Source: Gnetum montanum (lineage: Eukaryota; Streptophyta; Gnetopsida; Gnetales; Gnetaceae). Taken from it: a DNA stretch of 64,000 bases. The position numbers and the translations under genes are program-made. Position 1 is the first letter of the stretch, and every line of letters begins with the position of its first letter. Where the stretch lies: contig MNCI01000958.1 of NCBI GenBank assembly GCA_015680685.1, positions 313,330 to 377,329 on the forward strand, read 5' to 3'. This document shows, piece by piece, positions 45,901-48,416 of this stretch. The notes beneath the pieces were generated by a model. That model was given only the letters and a program-made list of their open reading frames with translations. It made no database searches and had not been told where the DNA came from.

Positions 45901-48416
45901 ATGTAGACACCCATCTGTGGTACACCTCTTGCAGTGTTCGCTACATTCCCAAATTGATATCCAATTGCGTGGATTTCTTGCACGTTGTTGTTTTATCTGG
46001 GCATTCAACCTTGCATTCTGGTGGAAGGACAACCGCTCCAATTGAGCCCGTTGCCAACATGGCCAGTATGTCCTTCATTTTTGGCTCAAAGACCTTGTCC
46101 CACTGTTATCCATTCCCCGAATGGGGGTAACTCCATCTTTGAAACCGCCAGCTCATCTATTCGTTTAGCCGATGGAGGGTAGGGAGAGCCTTGGACCTTC
46201 CCATGACTCCCCCCCCCCTCTCCGGCCAACGACCCCTTAGTCCTACCTCCCACCAGCAATGGGTCCTCCTTTCCTTCCTCCACATGAGGTAACTTATTGC
46301 CCTTCATCAGTCCTTGTCCACCACCATTTGTTATGGGATGTGGGTGTTGGGGACCCCCTACTTCACAGCATGGTTGTTGATACCATTGGTTGTGGTGTCT
46401 TTTAGGAGATGCTGCCACCTTTTTATGCTTCGTTGAATTGTTGAAAAGAGAACTTCTTATAATAGGCTTTTACAAAGGGCTTCATTGCTTCTTTCCGTAC
46501 TTCAGCAGGTTCCCGGCTTATAGATCATCTGTTCTATTATCTTCGTTCAACTTCTCCTCTTTCTCTTTTCACACTTCGTAAGCATTGTATCCCTTGGATT
46601 TTTTTTCTCCAGTCTAGGTACTTAATTCTGCCCAAATTCTCGTACTTTCATCGATCCTTTTTGCTTGCTATCTTCAGTTAAGATTTTACAATCTTTGACC
46701 TCCTTTAATGACTTTACTAGCTCTAATACCATGTTAAAGTTTCGTTTTACACCTACGTGGGCAAATCTAATATATTAAGATCTATATTTAAGTGCATCAA
46801 GAGTTATCGTAAACTCTGCTAGTAGACTAATCATAGTATGTAATGATTCTTACAATTTTGAGTATTGTAAGTCTTATGATGTTTACGATCCTTTATATTA
46901 AGTGCACAAAGTTACAAGGAAACTAAATCTTAGATCAGCACTAATCATACGTTATTGTAGGTAGAGTATAACTAGTACTGGTTCTGGTTTTGACTCATTT
47001 TTGTAATTCCTTGTTATCATGTTTGGACTTTTTGGGAATTTACGTATGCTTAGTCTTATGTGGGCTGGGCCATGTTAGGCTCCTTGAATAATCCACAGCT
47101 AGGCTATGACAACTATCTTCAGCTGTCTTCTTTTTGCAACTTGGTTTAGTGAATCTTTTTCCTTTGCCTTCTAGCTTCTGGATTTACTGTGCTTACTTTC
47201 TTCAATCTTTTGTCCTTATGCCCAATCTTCCTTTGGGCATTGGGCATATCCGAGACTCACATTTCCAAGATAATTTGGGATTGTGTTACAAAGGTATTTC
47301 ATCATCCTTTACAAACTAGGATTAAGATCTTCCCCACAGGTAGCATTTGGAAGACCTAGGAGCTCATTTTCTAGAGCACGCATTTTGGGTGTACTTTCTT
47401 CTTCTTCTTTTTCTTCTTGTACTTACAGCATGGAATTACCTTCCTTCGGTCTCACAAACCGCCTTCTTCTTATCTTACTGGGTTATGATCACCTATCTTG
47501 TTGTTCCATAATGTTGTATGATAGTTATTATTCTATCTTACAAGGCATGTGCAAGGCCCTGTTGTACCTCATGAGTGGATGCGGCCATTCATGGATTGTC
47601 GTAGCCTTTCTTAATCTTATTTTCCTTATGTTCAGGAACTAATGATTGTACCTGGATTAGAGGATATATTCTAACAGTTCCTTTGCTGTAATTTTCTTTT
47701 CCATTTATTTAGTGTACTGGTATAAACCTGATATTCTAAGCTGACACTATCATGATTTTTACGGGGATTTTCATGATCAATTTTCTTAGAAAAGCTATCA
47801 TCTGCAAATCCATTATAATTGCTTGTTTCACTTTTAATTGAATCATATATTCTAATAATGTACAAGGTCATTAGAAACCATAATGCCTGCGTAATTAAAC
47901 AACACACATTGAATATGTGGGATCCGATTTGTGCAGGGAAAATTGTATCTCTTGCTCCTAGGAACAACTGCACTAAGCCTGGTACCACTGGGTTCTTTCC
48001 ATTTCTTAATAAGTAAATTATCTTTAATGAAGCATGGATACCTCAGACAGTTTTTTAATGCAGGTAACCACTCCATTGCTTTTTAAAATGATCCCAGTTG
48101 TGATGCATCTGGGTGTCCTCATGCGATGGTTCACCCCTGAAACCGGTACTCCTGAGGTTGGTATTCTTTTGATTTATAAGCATTGTACTTCAAACAAATA
48201 TAATTGGCAATGGAAATGCCAAGGTGTAAACCTTCTCAGCATTACCAACAATGTTGGATGGCTTAGGAAGTTCATGAAGAAGGATTAACATGTGGTAAAA
48301 ACGTGTGTGCATGTAAATTACAATTTCTGATCATTCATGTATCCTTTCTAAATTTGCAGGAATCTTTGAGTATGTTTCCAGCATCTAATGGTGTAACGGA
48401 TAATTGTTCATTTTAG
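684..48416 (+). CDS. KEA4/5/6: K+ efflux antiporter, KEA4/5/6 group (20 exons, spliced)
   Basis: Cation:proton antiporter of the CPA2/Kef family. In Arabidopsis, KEA4-6 act in Golgi/TGN endomembranes in K+ and pH homeostasis. Spliced coding exons: 684-924, 3086-3132, 3367-3431, 3544-3631, 3739-3800, 3970-4045, 4210-4284, 8058-8129, 8208-8291, 8378-8446, 9319-9396, 9518-9606, 9758-9854, 10104-10157, 27911-28006, 38536-38724, 38833-38910, 47937-47981, 48064-48156, 48360-48416. All introns are GT-AG and all phases agree; the sum is 1755 nt, about 584 residues, close to the family's usual length. Visible features are an N-terminal hydrophobic segment (residues 1-35), a poly-Pro tract, an acidic linker to about residue 150, then the membrane core from about 170 with VITGYLLAGSIIGPGG, GLEFS, VLQDCTVGLLFALLPVLGG and AQIGEFAFVLLSRASN. 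There is no RCK/KTN domain, as usual for this group. Choice among KEA4, 5 and 6 is not possible here. The last exon is the least certain. Confidence 0.93.
1503..1860 (+). mobile_element. LTR-like fragment related to the gypsy LTR at 57.6 kb
   Basis: A GC- and CpG-rich block with repeated GTTGACGTGG-type and CGTCGAC words, then a TATA-like TATAATTAAGAGGG at about 1722. The same word series, much decayed by C-to-T change, followed by a TATA-like box, occurs at about 57,680-57,850 upstream of the gypsy primer site. It starts near TGTTAGGACC at 1503 and runs into the N gap, so its 3' end is unseen. It could be a solo LTR or one LTR of an element hidden in the gap. Confidence 0.55.
1861..2690. other. 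Assembly gap of 830 N
   Basis: Unknown sequence inside KEA intron 1, directly next to the GC-rich LTR-like fragment. Repetitive or GC-rich sequence is the likely reason for the gap. Confidence 0.95.
3086..3132 (+). CDS. KEA exon 2
   Basis: Encodes ADKDASNFNSSVAEQQ, matching the linker of KEA4-6. Acceptor is TACATAG, donor CAG|GTTACT. It completes the phase-1 codon from exon 1 and ends in phase 0. Confidence 0.85.
3367..3431 (+). CDS. KEA exon 3
   Basis: Encodes AVLETVARVTHEKQKKNET and a few more residues of the charged linker. Acceptor ATTCAG, donor GAGAA|GTAAGT; ends in phase 2. Confidence 0.88.
3544..3631 (+). CDS. KEA exon 4
   Basis: Encodes the acidic linker with FGIQDVFTLENENGEEE and TLIDKR. 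Acceptor CTGTAG, donor AAAGG|GTACAC. Phase 2 in, phase 0 out. Confidence 0.87.
3739..3800 (+). CDS. KEA exon 5
   Basis: Encodes DNVFIISKPKSKYPILKLDI, the conserved stretch before the first core membrane segment. Acceptor TTTTTCAG, donor AAG|GTATAT; ends in phase 2. Confidence 0.88.
3970..4045 (+). CDS. KEA exon 6, membrane segment 1
   Basis: Encodes LISDLVVVIVFATIGGVLF and SSIGQP, the first helix of the antiporter core. Acceptor GCAAAG, donor CCA|GTGAGT; ends in phase 0. Confidence 0.9.
4210..4284 (+). CDS. KEA exon 7, GPGG motif
   Basis: Encodes VITGYLLAGSIIGPGGLGF and NELVQ, the signature helix pair of Kef/KEA antiporters. Exactly 25 codons in phase 0 at both ends, with a TTTGCAG acceptor. 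Confidence 0.93.
4285..8057 (+). other. KEA intron 7, no recognisable coding element
   Basis: 3.8 kb of AT-rich sequence. It holds a 49-bp tandem repeat at about 6961-7058. An ORF of 134 codons at 6327-6731 and a minus-strand ORF of 68 codons at 7031-7237 show no family resemblance that I recognise. The stretch may contain very old retroelement debris but I cannot support a name. Confidence 0.6.
6961..7058 (+). repeat. 49-bp tandem duplication
   Basis: ACCAATTATTATAAGCAATG recurs at 6961 and 7010, followed by near-identical sequence, so the period is 49 bases. The units differ by a few transitions. Confidence 0.8.
8058..8129 (+). CDS. KEA exon 8
   Basis: Encodes VETVAQFGVVFLLFALGLEF then SSSK. 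24 codons, phase 0. The GLEFS motif is typical of KEA proteins. Confidence 0.93.
8208..8291 (+). CDS. KEA exon 9
   Basis: Encodes LRVVGSVAVFGGLIQIFLFM and a following hydrophobic stretch, one membrane helix. 28 codons, phase 0, GATGCAG acceptor. Confidence 0.92.
8378..8446 (+). CDS. KEA exon 10
   Basis: Encodes LCGAKPSEGIFVGAFLSMSS then TAV. 23 codons, phase 0. The SMSSTAVV region is part of the conserved transport core. Confidence 0.93.
8447..9318 (+). other. KEA intron 10, nothing recognised
   Basis: 872 bp of AT-rich intron. Short ORFs on both strands carry no recognisable family signal. Confidence 0.6.
9319..9396 (+). CDS. KEA exon 11
   Basis: Encodes VLKFLMENNTASALPGQVTI then GTLVLQ. 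26 codons, phase 0. The exon ends just before the aspartate of the conserved LQD motif. Confidence 0.92.
9518..9606 (+). CDS. KEA exon 12
   Basis: Encodes DCTVGLLFALLPVLGGGTDL and the rest of this loop. The leading Asp completes the LQD motif of CPA2 antiporters. Ends in phase 2 at AAAAC|GTATGT. Confidence 0.93.
9758..9854 (+). CDS. KEA exon 13
   Basis: Encodes LVLLAMFLATAAIITWSF and KHYLKLMMRLSSQ, a helix followed by a basic loop. Phase 2 in, phase 0 out. Confidence 0.9.
10104..10157 (+). CDS. KEA exon 14
   Basis: 18-codon exon encoding TNELYQLASVAFCLLVAW, conserved in KEA4-6. Acceptor TTGTGCAG, donor TGG|GTTAGT. It precedes the largest intron. Confidence 0.92.
10158..11779 (+). other. 5' part of KEA intron 14, little recognised
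   Basis: AT-rich intron sequence. A GC-richer patch near 10,865-11,045 carries a tRNA-like box in reverse (GGGATCAAACCAGCTGAAAG at 10,967-10,986) and could be an old SINE fragment, but support is weak. No coding similarity was recognised before about 11.78 kb. Confidence 0.5.
11780..13633 (+). mobile_element. RTE-clade LINE remnant, endonuclease part
   Basis: Degenerate endonuclease half of a plant RTE non-LTR retrotransposon. Recognisable pieces in several frames are QETRWKGE (about 11,808), GDFNDYVG (about 12,122), a HLITHQN...TQIDYFLLY stretch (about 12,285-12,340) and the linker KGKRKIY...KIRNKKCKDIDYVKCIKE (about 12,805-12,895). Many stops and frameshifts make it inactive. The reverse transcriptase half continues beyond the inserted LINE-J copies at 15,275-15,938 and 22,496-22,860. 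Confidence 0.75.
13262..13499 (+). repeat. 116-bp tandem duplication inside the RTE remnant
   Basis: AGGAAAAGCCTAGGGAAAAC at 13,271 recurs at 13,387 as AGGAAAATCCTAGGGAAAAC, followed by near-identical sequence including ATTATATGATTATCCCATTT. The two units differ at a few positions, so the duplication is older than a simple assembly slip. Confidence 0.85.
13634..15270 (-). mobile_element. LINE-J copy A, 5'-truncated 3' end
   Basis: Minus-strand LINE beginning (3' end) at a run of 17 T at 13,634-13,650 next to the family terminus, and ending near 15,270 where homology to copy B stops. It keeps only the end of ORF2: the conserved C-terminal domain (truncated; KLQGIHFAFLKYLKLG), a Gly/Pro-rich linker, a coiled coil (REWEAKREDALIQARIEMET) and a terminal J-like domain with HPD. 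It carries several stops, frame breaks and a single N at 14,004, so it is a dead copy. Confidence 0.85.
14034..14300 (-). pseudogene. J-domain-like end of LINE-J ORF2, copy A
   Basis: In one frame the segment reads CPYIILGINCDCTWGEL, then HIHRTSARFHPDRG, then MQGLQQAASFVD and HSNTLDILHAL, ending at a TAG at 14,034-14,036. This is the order of a DnaJ J-domain: helix I with Y..LGI, helix II with a basic face, the HPD loop (14,199-14,207), helix III and a final helix. J-domains stimulate Hsp70 ATPase, and the HPD triad is essential for that. One in-frame TGA follows the HPD loop, so this copy is broken. The assignment rests on motif order read by eye. The residues around HPD and the LGI turn fit well; helix III fits moderately. 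Confidence 0.6.
15275..15938 (+). mobile_element. RTE-clade LINE remnant, RT fingers/palm part
   Basis: Continuation of the RTE element between the two LINE-J insertions. Degenerate reading gives IKFMSHTMKFRE (about 15,558-15,590), NQFGF-like ENQFGF (about 15,635), ENLHMIFINLEK (about 15,715-15,755) and GMYEGATTRICIACGITFDF (about 15,838-15,895). These match, in order, the GIKLMSHTMKLWE, ENQFGFMPGRST, LHMVFIDLEKAYD and DMYEGA...T blocks of plant RTE reverse transcriptase. It is interrupted at 15,938 by copy B and resumes at 22,496. Inactive. Confidence 0.8.
16166..16432 (-). CDS. J-domain-like C-terminus of LINE-J ORF2, copy B
   Basis: Open to the TAG at 16,166-16,168. It reads CPYFVLGISCECSWAEL, HIRRTSARYHLDAG, KSLMQGIQQAANFVD and HRNTLDILHEL, then a Cys-containing tail. 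This aligns block for block with copy A and with the J-domain plan of YxxLG in helix I, a basic helix II, the HPD loop, helix III and a last helix. Here the triad is HLD (16,331-16,339) rather than HPD. In known J-proteins that change abolishes Hsp70 stimulation, so copy B may be inactive or the domain may have another job. It is joined in the same frame to the coiled coil upstream. Confidence 0.55.
   Translation of the reverse strand, partial: EGRCPYFVLGISCECSWAELGRHIRRTSARYHLDAGGSQEDRGRRKSLMQGIQQAANFVDTKDHRNTLDILHELERPNCACRRLPTHP
16433..16930 (-). CDS. Coiled-coil region of LINE-J ORF2, copy B
   Basis: Long Glu/Arg/Gln/Ala-rich helix with heptad character: EEELQQATQRAADEVREEWE, QARANIEAQVTEREQERVR, QELLAEAAQAHLIDEIRAQV and EERAEQERLQAKEAQRQRQL. 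It is in the same frame as the J-like segment. An in-frame TAG at 16,640-16,642 interrupts it, at the same residue position as a TAG in copy A. Upstream it joins the preceding domain through a Gly/Pro-rich linker and a frame break in long C/G runs at about 16,930-17,010. A coiled coil could mediate oligomerisation of the ORF2 protein; that role is inference. Confidence 0.7.
17011..17516 (-). CDS. Conserved ORF2 C-terminal domain, copy B
   Basis: Domain of about 150 residues between the zf-RVT region and the coiled coil. Marker motifs are DDAFFSNWVNDRTLFRGHEI, TESSIANCLGTPIAGEVLLP, IECYFVQSGNASKLQGLHFA and KLGTPVNLPRF. The same domain is recognisable in copies A (14,980-15,270), C (43,540-43,660) and D (33,010-33,420). 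In D it follows the zf-RVT part in the same frame, so it is a continuation of ORF2, not a separate gene. The FRG, middle helix and VNLPRF pattern recalls the plant transposon-associated domain seen in many plant retroelements, but that link is weak. Function unknown. The domain is preceded by a TAG at 17,514-17,516. Confidence 0.7.
17517..20771 (-). CDS. LINE-J ORF2, endonuclease-RT-zf-RVT part, copy B
   Basis: Starts at the ATG of 20,771-20,769. The endonuclease (20,771 to about 20,080) shows FSWNCRGRGTPYKRNTL, CLQETK, VVGDFN and SNHRSL; the last normally reads SDH, so a catalytic Asp is Asn here. The RT (about 19,500-18,300) shows GPDGWSLEFFK, NQAGFVQGRAIQDP, LKLDITKAYD, LRQGDPLSPLLF and HYADDTMLFS (about 18,700). 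The zf-RVT region is FFLWLLKNDALPVRALLLRR to CPSCGAEAETTQHFAVECP (about 17,900-17,760). There is no RNase H; the ORF runs on into the C-terminal domain. Breaks are a TAG at 20,586, frame breaks in G/C runs near 20,340, 18,905 and 17,710, and a 76-bp duplication around N 18,830. Confidence 0.88.
18755..18905. repeat. 76-bp exact duplication around a single N (likely assembly artefact)
   Basis: The sequence at 18,756-18,829 is repeated at 18,832-18,905 with an N at 18,830. The repeat lies inside the RT coding region and shifts its frame. An unmerged overlap between two contigs joined by one N explains it better than a biological duplication. Confidence 0.85.
20768..22495 (-). CDS. LINE-J ORF1 (DUF4283, zinc knuckle), copy B
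   Basis: Gag-like ORF1 of plant L1 elements, an RNA-binding protein of the retrotransposition particle. The N-terminus is a long low-complexity run of Thr, Ala, Asp and Val. The DUF4283 core follows: SLIGRFISRGSRPCLDLIRR, LLGGPWFYGARGLALTPW, APVWVRAADVPWVLWSLAFL and MARMGFAQFCVW. The zinc knuckle reads GGCGKPGHQEVDC, with the first Cys of a CCHC knuckle replaced. A gap of 379 N (21,092-21,470) removes the middle. After it comes a Pro-rich tail and FPPLGEWVNVVQG-like sequence. The stop TGA (20,770-20,768) overlaps the ORF2 start by four bases (ATGA). Confidence 0.85.
   Translation of the reverse strand: MPSNSHLLESGKKMNTPNATDATTATTATDATDATTATDATVVAKTTTPANDSAAATGATTGTTGTLDTTDTVTVAATATTATTIAGMTILAAAATSTGAGTGPFAEDTPNGLGASTITAHSRSDHTLRLRVNHPPTEGVRTIERSLIGRFISRGSRPCLDLIRRWVREQWQVGDVDVRSLSEDLLLFVLPSMQARDSVLLGGPWFYGARGLALTPWRPRAHRETDLFTRAPVWVRAADVPWVLWSLAFLTELAGFFSEFIAFDRVTRSMARMGFAQFCVWRSLSKTNLVREVVLELPGGEETLQVTFENLGTEPAPTYDPKAGRPGGCGKPGHQEVDCRLXXXXXXXXXXXXXXXXXXXXXXXXXXXXXXXXXXXXXXXXXXXXXXXXXXXXXXXXXXXXXXXXXXXXXXXXXXXXXXXXXXXXXXXXXXXXXXXXXXXXXXXXXXXXXXXXXXXXXXXXXXXXXXXTSPGAQLSPTKTHPHSTPPLSPRAPPGAGSEPTLPPLGEWVNVVQGSTRARRRQATEPTATVVRVGENRPGRPTETSTRNKQTQRDIDLGQQQTLREVYQRRTSGHT
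21092..21470. other. Assembly gap of 379 N in LINE-J ORF1
   Basis: Gap in the Pro-rich, GC-rich part of ORF1. The reading frame before and after the gap agrees with the stated gap length. Confidence 0.95.
22320..22440. repeat. Short-period GC-rich repeat encoding the ORF1 N-terminus
   Basis: Irregular tandem repeats of GGTGGCGTCAGT-type units. On the minus strand they encode the Thr/Ala/Asp-rich start of LINE-J ORF1. Confidence 0.8.
22496..22860 (+). mobile_element. RTE-clade LINE remnant, RT catalytic and thumb part
   Basis: Resumes the RTE reading immediately after copy B: YDEIPWYMLFVYD (about 22,518-22,555), corresponding to the IPWCMLFADD catalytic block with the second Asp lost to Tyr-type change, then KVGTCS/ESGNMFL, KYMESNYS-like and the terminal KVGWLKMEIG-like stretch near 22,815-22,840. 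Frame continuity across the copy B insertion supports one original element. Inactive. Confidence 0.75.
22930..24360 (-). mobile_element. Degenerate L1 LINE, reverse transcriptase part
   Basis: Minus-strand AT-rich L1 relic. Readable blocks are PIGLYNILYKIICKVLTERL (about 24,275-24,215), QARFVKGRQILNQIILIYEI (about 24,190-24,130), LKLDLRKVYD and CRFLHVILYKF (about 24,095-24,020), and CLIKEKAIKGEIKGI (about 23,885-23,840) before a degraded FVDDAF-type catalytic site near 23,790. Different from the LINE-J family. Inactive. Confidence 0.75.
24440..24900 (+). mobile_element. Ty1/copia gag (UBN2) relic
   Basis: Degenerate copia gag on the + strand. It reads WNKLESLYEGKNAQNKA, KDGQSVTKNLNKF, LVLNDEVQALILLSSLSASW and ETLVVFVSN in order, as in the UBN2 gag of plant copia elements, with a few stops. 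No protease or integrase follows; this is a fragment. Confidence 0.8.
24913..25398 (-). mobile_element. RTE-clade LINE 3' end (antisense)
   Basis: Minus-strand reading gives LRWFGHVLRRPEKAPIRRG-like and GRPK..W...IKKDIQDLSLTE, the characteristic C-terminus of plant RTE ORFs. The element ends in an imperfect GAT-rich tail at 24,913-24,932, as usual for RTE. A 32-bp tandem duplication lies inside (24,956-25,019). Confidence 0.75.
24956..25019 (+). repeat. 32-bp perfect tandem duplication
   Basis: GGGATCAGTTATATGAGTCC and its continuation occur twice in a row with period 32. Confidence 0.9.
25399..27910 (+). other. 3' part of KEA intron 14, mostly unassigned
   Basis: Begins with a run of 19 T (25,400-25,418), the trace of an antisense poly-A tail. 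The rest is AT-rich with only short ORFs that match nothing I recognise. A fragment at 27,432-27,490 resembles the SINE described at 56,014-56,179. Confidence 0.55.
27911..28006 (+). CDS. KEA exon 15
   Basis: Encodes CSDKLGLSLELGSFAAGVMI then ASTDFAKHTFDQ. 32 codons, phase 0, acceptor ATCTTCAG, donor CAA|GTACGG. This conserved helix-loop lies in the second half of the antiporter core. Confidence 0.95.
28332..28477 (-). mobile_element. tRNA-derived SINE with 14-bp target-site duplication
   Basis: A 146-bp insertion flanked by perfect 14-bp repeats CTAATAAGAATATG at 28,318-28,331 and 28,478-28,491. Read on the minus strand it has a tRNA-like A box (TAACCTAGTGG, 28,453-28,463) and B box (GGTACAATTC, 28,411-28,420). 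A related copy with a better B box (GGTTCGATTC) lies at 54,255-54,350. Confidence 0.9.
29346..29390 (-). mobile_element. tRNA-like SINE head
   Basis: Minus strand carries TAGCTCAACTG (29,379-29,389) and GGTTCAAATCC (29,346-29,356), spaced like the A and B boxes of a tRNA-derived promoter. No acceptor stem can be drawn, so this is a SINE head rather than a tRNA gene. Confidence 0.55.
29780..33744 (+). mobile_element. LINE-J copy D (sense, internally deleted)
   Basis: Sense-strand member of the LINE-J family. ORF1 remains at about 29,990-30,690 in pieces: LWFYGAQGLALVP, SMDRMGYEHFYVWRSLG and knuckle CETCGKGHSTVD. The endonuclease is deleted. RT follows from about 31,150: GANLLDAFNCMLSWQ, VPHLTSLAHFRPIGVCNTLL, VGFVKGRFL, IKLDITKAYD, LRQGDPLSPLLFILVMD and HYVDDMILF (about 31,826). 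Then come the zf-RVT part (32,560-32,800) and the C-terminal domain (33,010-33,420), in the same frame apart from TAG stops. It ends in an A-rich tail at 33,706-33,740 and lacks the coiled coil and J-like segment. Confidence 0.85.
32542..33420 (+). pseudogene. Copy D ORF2 zf-RVT joined to the conserved C-terminal domain
   Basis: Two open stretches, 32,542-32,922 and 33,025-33,303, lie in the same reading frame and are separated only by TAG codons (in GF-TAG-LWVEA and HG-TAG-LFEP). The first ends with LWVGWKGRNHLIFHGQ, the second carries LWKLVERMGLVNMLKHIER, ASFFNNWVGQETQFRGRQIK and, after further stops, YPHKLVGVHFAFLQCMKHGT. Copy B has the same order. This is direct evidence that the extra domain belongs to ORF2. 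Confidence 0.75.
33745..35582 (+). other. Intron 15 stretch, no gene seen
   Basis: Begins with an A-rich stretch of AACAACAAAAGAA-type repeats (33,790-33,960). A GC-rich microsatellite of GGC units lies at about 34,601-34,622 after a poly-T run. No coding similarity recognised. Confidence 0.6.
35583..35760 (+). repeat. Perfect 89-bp tandem duplication
   Basis: CAGTTTGACTTTCCTTATGA and the following bases are repeated without change at 35,583-35,671 and 35,672-35,760. Perfect identity means it is recent or an assembly slip. Confidence 0.9.
35764..38535 (+). other. 3' part of KEA intron 15, nothing recognised
   Basis: Strongly AT-rich sequence with only short ORFs and no protein-family signal. 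Confidence 0.6.
38536..38724 (+). CDS. KEA exon 16, largest core exon
   Basis: 63 codons encoding VEPIRNFFAALFLSSIGMLI, NVQFLWNHIELLLASVILVV and IAKTVVVAGVVSGFGYSTRT. It covers two membrane helices with the family motif EPIR.FFAALFL.SIGM. Phase 0 at both ends. Confidence 0.95.
38833..38910 (+). CDS. KEA exon 17
   Basis: 26 codons encoding VGMSLAQIGEFAFVLLSRAS then NLHIVE, the helix carrying the Q-IGEF motif of Kef/KEA transporters. Phase 0. Its 3' part is duplicated in the following intron. Confidence 0.95.
38955..39048 (+). repeat. Partial tandem duplicate of exon 17 plus donor site
   Basis: The 94 bases at 38,861-38,954 (3' part of exon 17, donor site and start of intron 17) are repeated at 38,955-39,048 with 5 differences. 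The copy keeps the GAG|GTATTA donor and has a polypyrimidine stretch ending in CTTAG that could serve as an acceptor, so a 28-nt cryptic exon is conceivable. Including it would shift the frame. Confidence 0.9.
39350..41034 (-). mobile_element. Non-autonomous LTR retrotransposon, about 1.7 kb
   Basis: Two related direct repeats bound a non-coding interior: 39,350-39,624 and 40,729-41,034. On the minus strand both begin with a TG (TGTTGGAATAG, TGCTGAAATAG) and end in CA (CCTAACA, CTTAACA). Next to the 5' LTR the minus strand reads TGGTATCAAAACTTG at about 40,714-40,728, close to the initiator tRNA-Met primer site TGGTATCAGAGC. Shared internal words include AAGTCCTAAGCCC and AATATTGTTGG. No gag or pol is present. 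The LTRs are quite diverged, so the insertion is old. Confidence 0.7.
41632..41855 (-). mobile_element. RTE-clade LINE 3' end (antisense)
   Basis: A short tract on the minus strand related to the RTE C-terminal region at 24.9 kb (shared AATAAAGTGACCTCTTC word on the + strand). It ends in ATCATCATCATCATCC at 41,641-41,656, the trinucleotide tail typical of RTE elements. Confidence 0.65.
41856..42321 (+). mobile_element. Orphan LINE 3' tail, LINE-J-like terminus
   Basis: Non-coding stretch ending in AATAAATCCTGACCTTTTCT followed by C and a run of about 15 A (42,307-42,321). The reverse complements of the 3' ends of copies A and B read TAATATGATCCCGAAC and TAATATAATCCCGACC before the A-tail, so this tail probably belongs to the same or a sister LINE family. 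It is severely 5'-truncated. Confidence 0.55.
42692..46418 (-). mobile_element. LINE-J copy C (antisense, deleted)
   Basis: Minus-strand copy. From its 5' side it has the ORF1 tail (46,418-45,893; ELPPFGEWITVGQG), ORF2 start MKILTWNCWGQGTPYKRNTI (45,896), endonuclease pieces GCKYTWSNRRRGPDQVQSRI (about 45,400), and RT blocks GPDGWPIKFF, KHQAGFIKGHYLQDHVLLL, LKLDITKAYDTVSW, LRQGDPLSLLLF and HYVDDTMVFSRPAVPQAM (about 43,890). RT then jumps at about 43,680 into the conserved C-terminal domain (YFVQLGYPHKL, VNLP), so the thumb and zf-RVT are deleted. Coiled-coil-like sequence follows; no J-like segment was found. A single N lies at 42,816. Confidence 0.85.
45893..45896 (-). promoter_or_regulatory. 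ORF1 stop/ORF2 start overlap (ATGA), copy C
   Basis: The ORF1 frame ends STSP-TGA and ORF2 begins ATG AAG, sharing four bases as in copy B (20,768-20,771). This arrangement suggests coupled termination-reinitiation for ORF2 translation. Confidence 0.7.
46419..47936 (-). mobile_element. Probable copia-type LTR end with primer site, and unassigned intron
   Basis: On the minus strand a 3' LTR boundary TTTAACA is followed directly by TGGTATTAGAGC (46,720-46,731), an initiator tRNA-Met primer site with one change. This places an LTR from 46,732 to the right and an internal region to the left, cut off by copy C. The far LTR end could not be fixed. The rest up to exon 18 shows no recognisable gene. 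Confidence 0.5.
47937..47981 (+). CDS. KEA exon 18
   Basis: 15-codon exon encoding GKLYLLLLGTTALSL. Acceptor TGTGCAG, donor CTG|GTACCA; phase 0. The peptide matches the SKLYLLLLGTTALSL block of KEA4-6. Confidence 0.92.
48064..48156 (+). CDS. KEA exon 19
   Basis: 31 codons encoding VTTPLLFKMIPVVMHLGVLM then RWFTPETGTPE, the last membrane helix and start of the cytosolic tail. Donor GAG|GTTGGT at the position where the Arabidopsis genes also splice. Confidence 0.93.
48360..48416 (+). CDS. KEA exon 20, terminal (tentative)
   Basis: After a good acceptor (AATTTGCAG) the phase-0 reading gives ESLSMFPASNGVTDNCSF and a TAG. Length suits the family's short C-terminal tail, but the sequence is not conserved with the angiosperm tails, so it rests on splice signal and phase only. 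Confidence 0.55.
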   Translation, partial: ESLSMFPASNGVTDNCSF

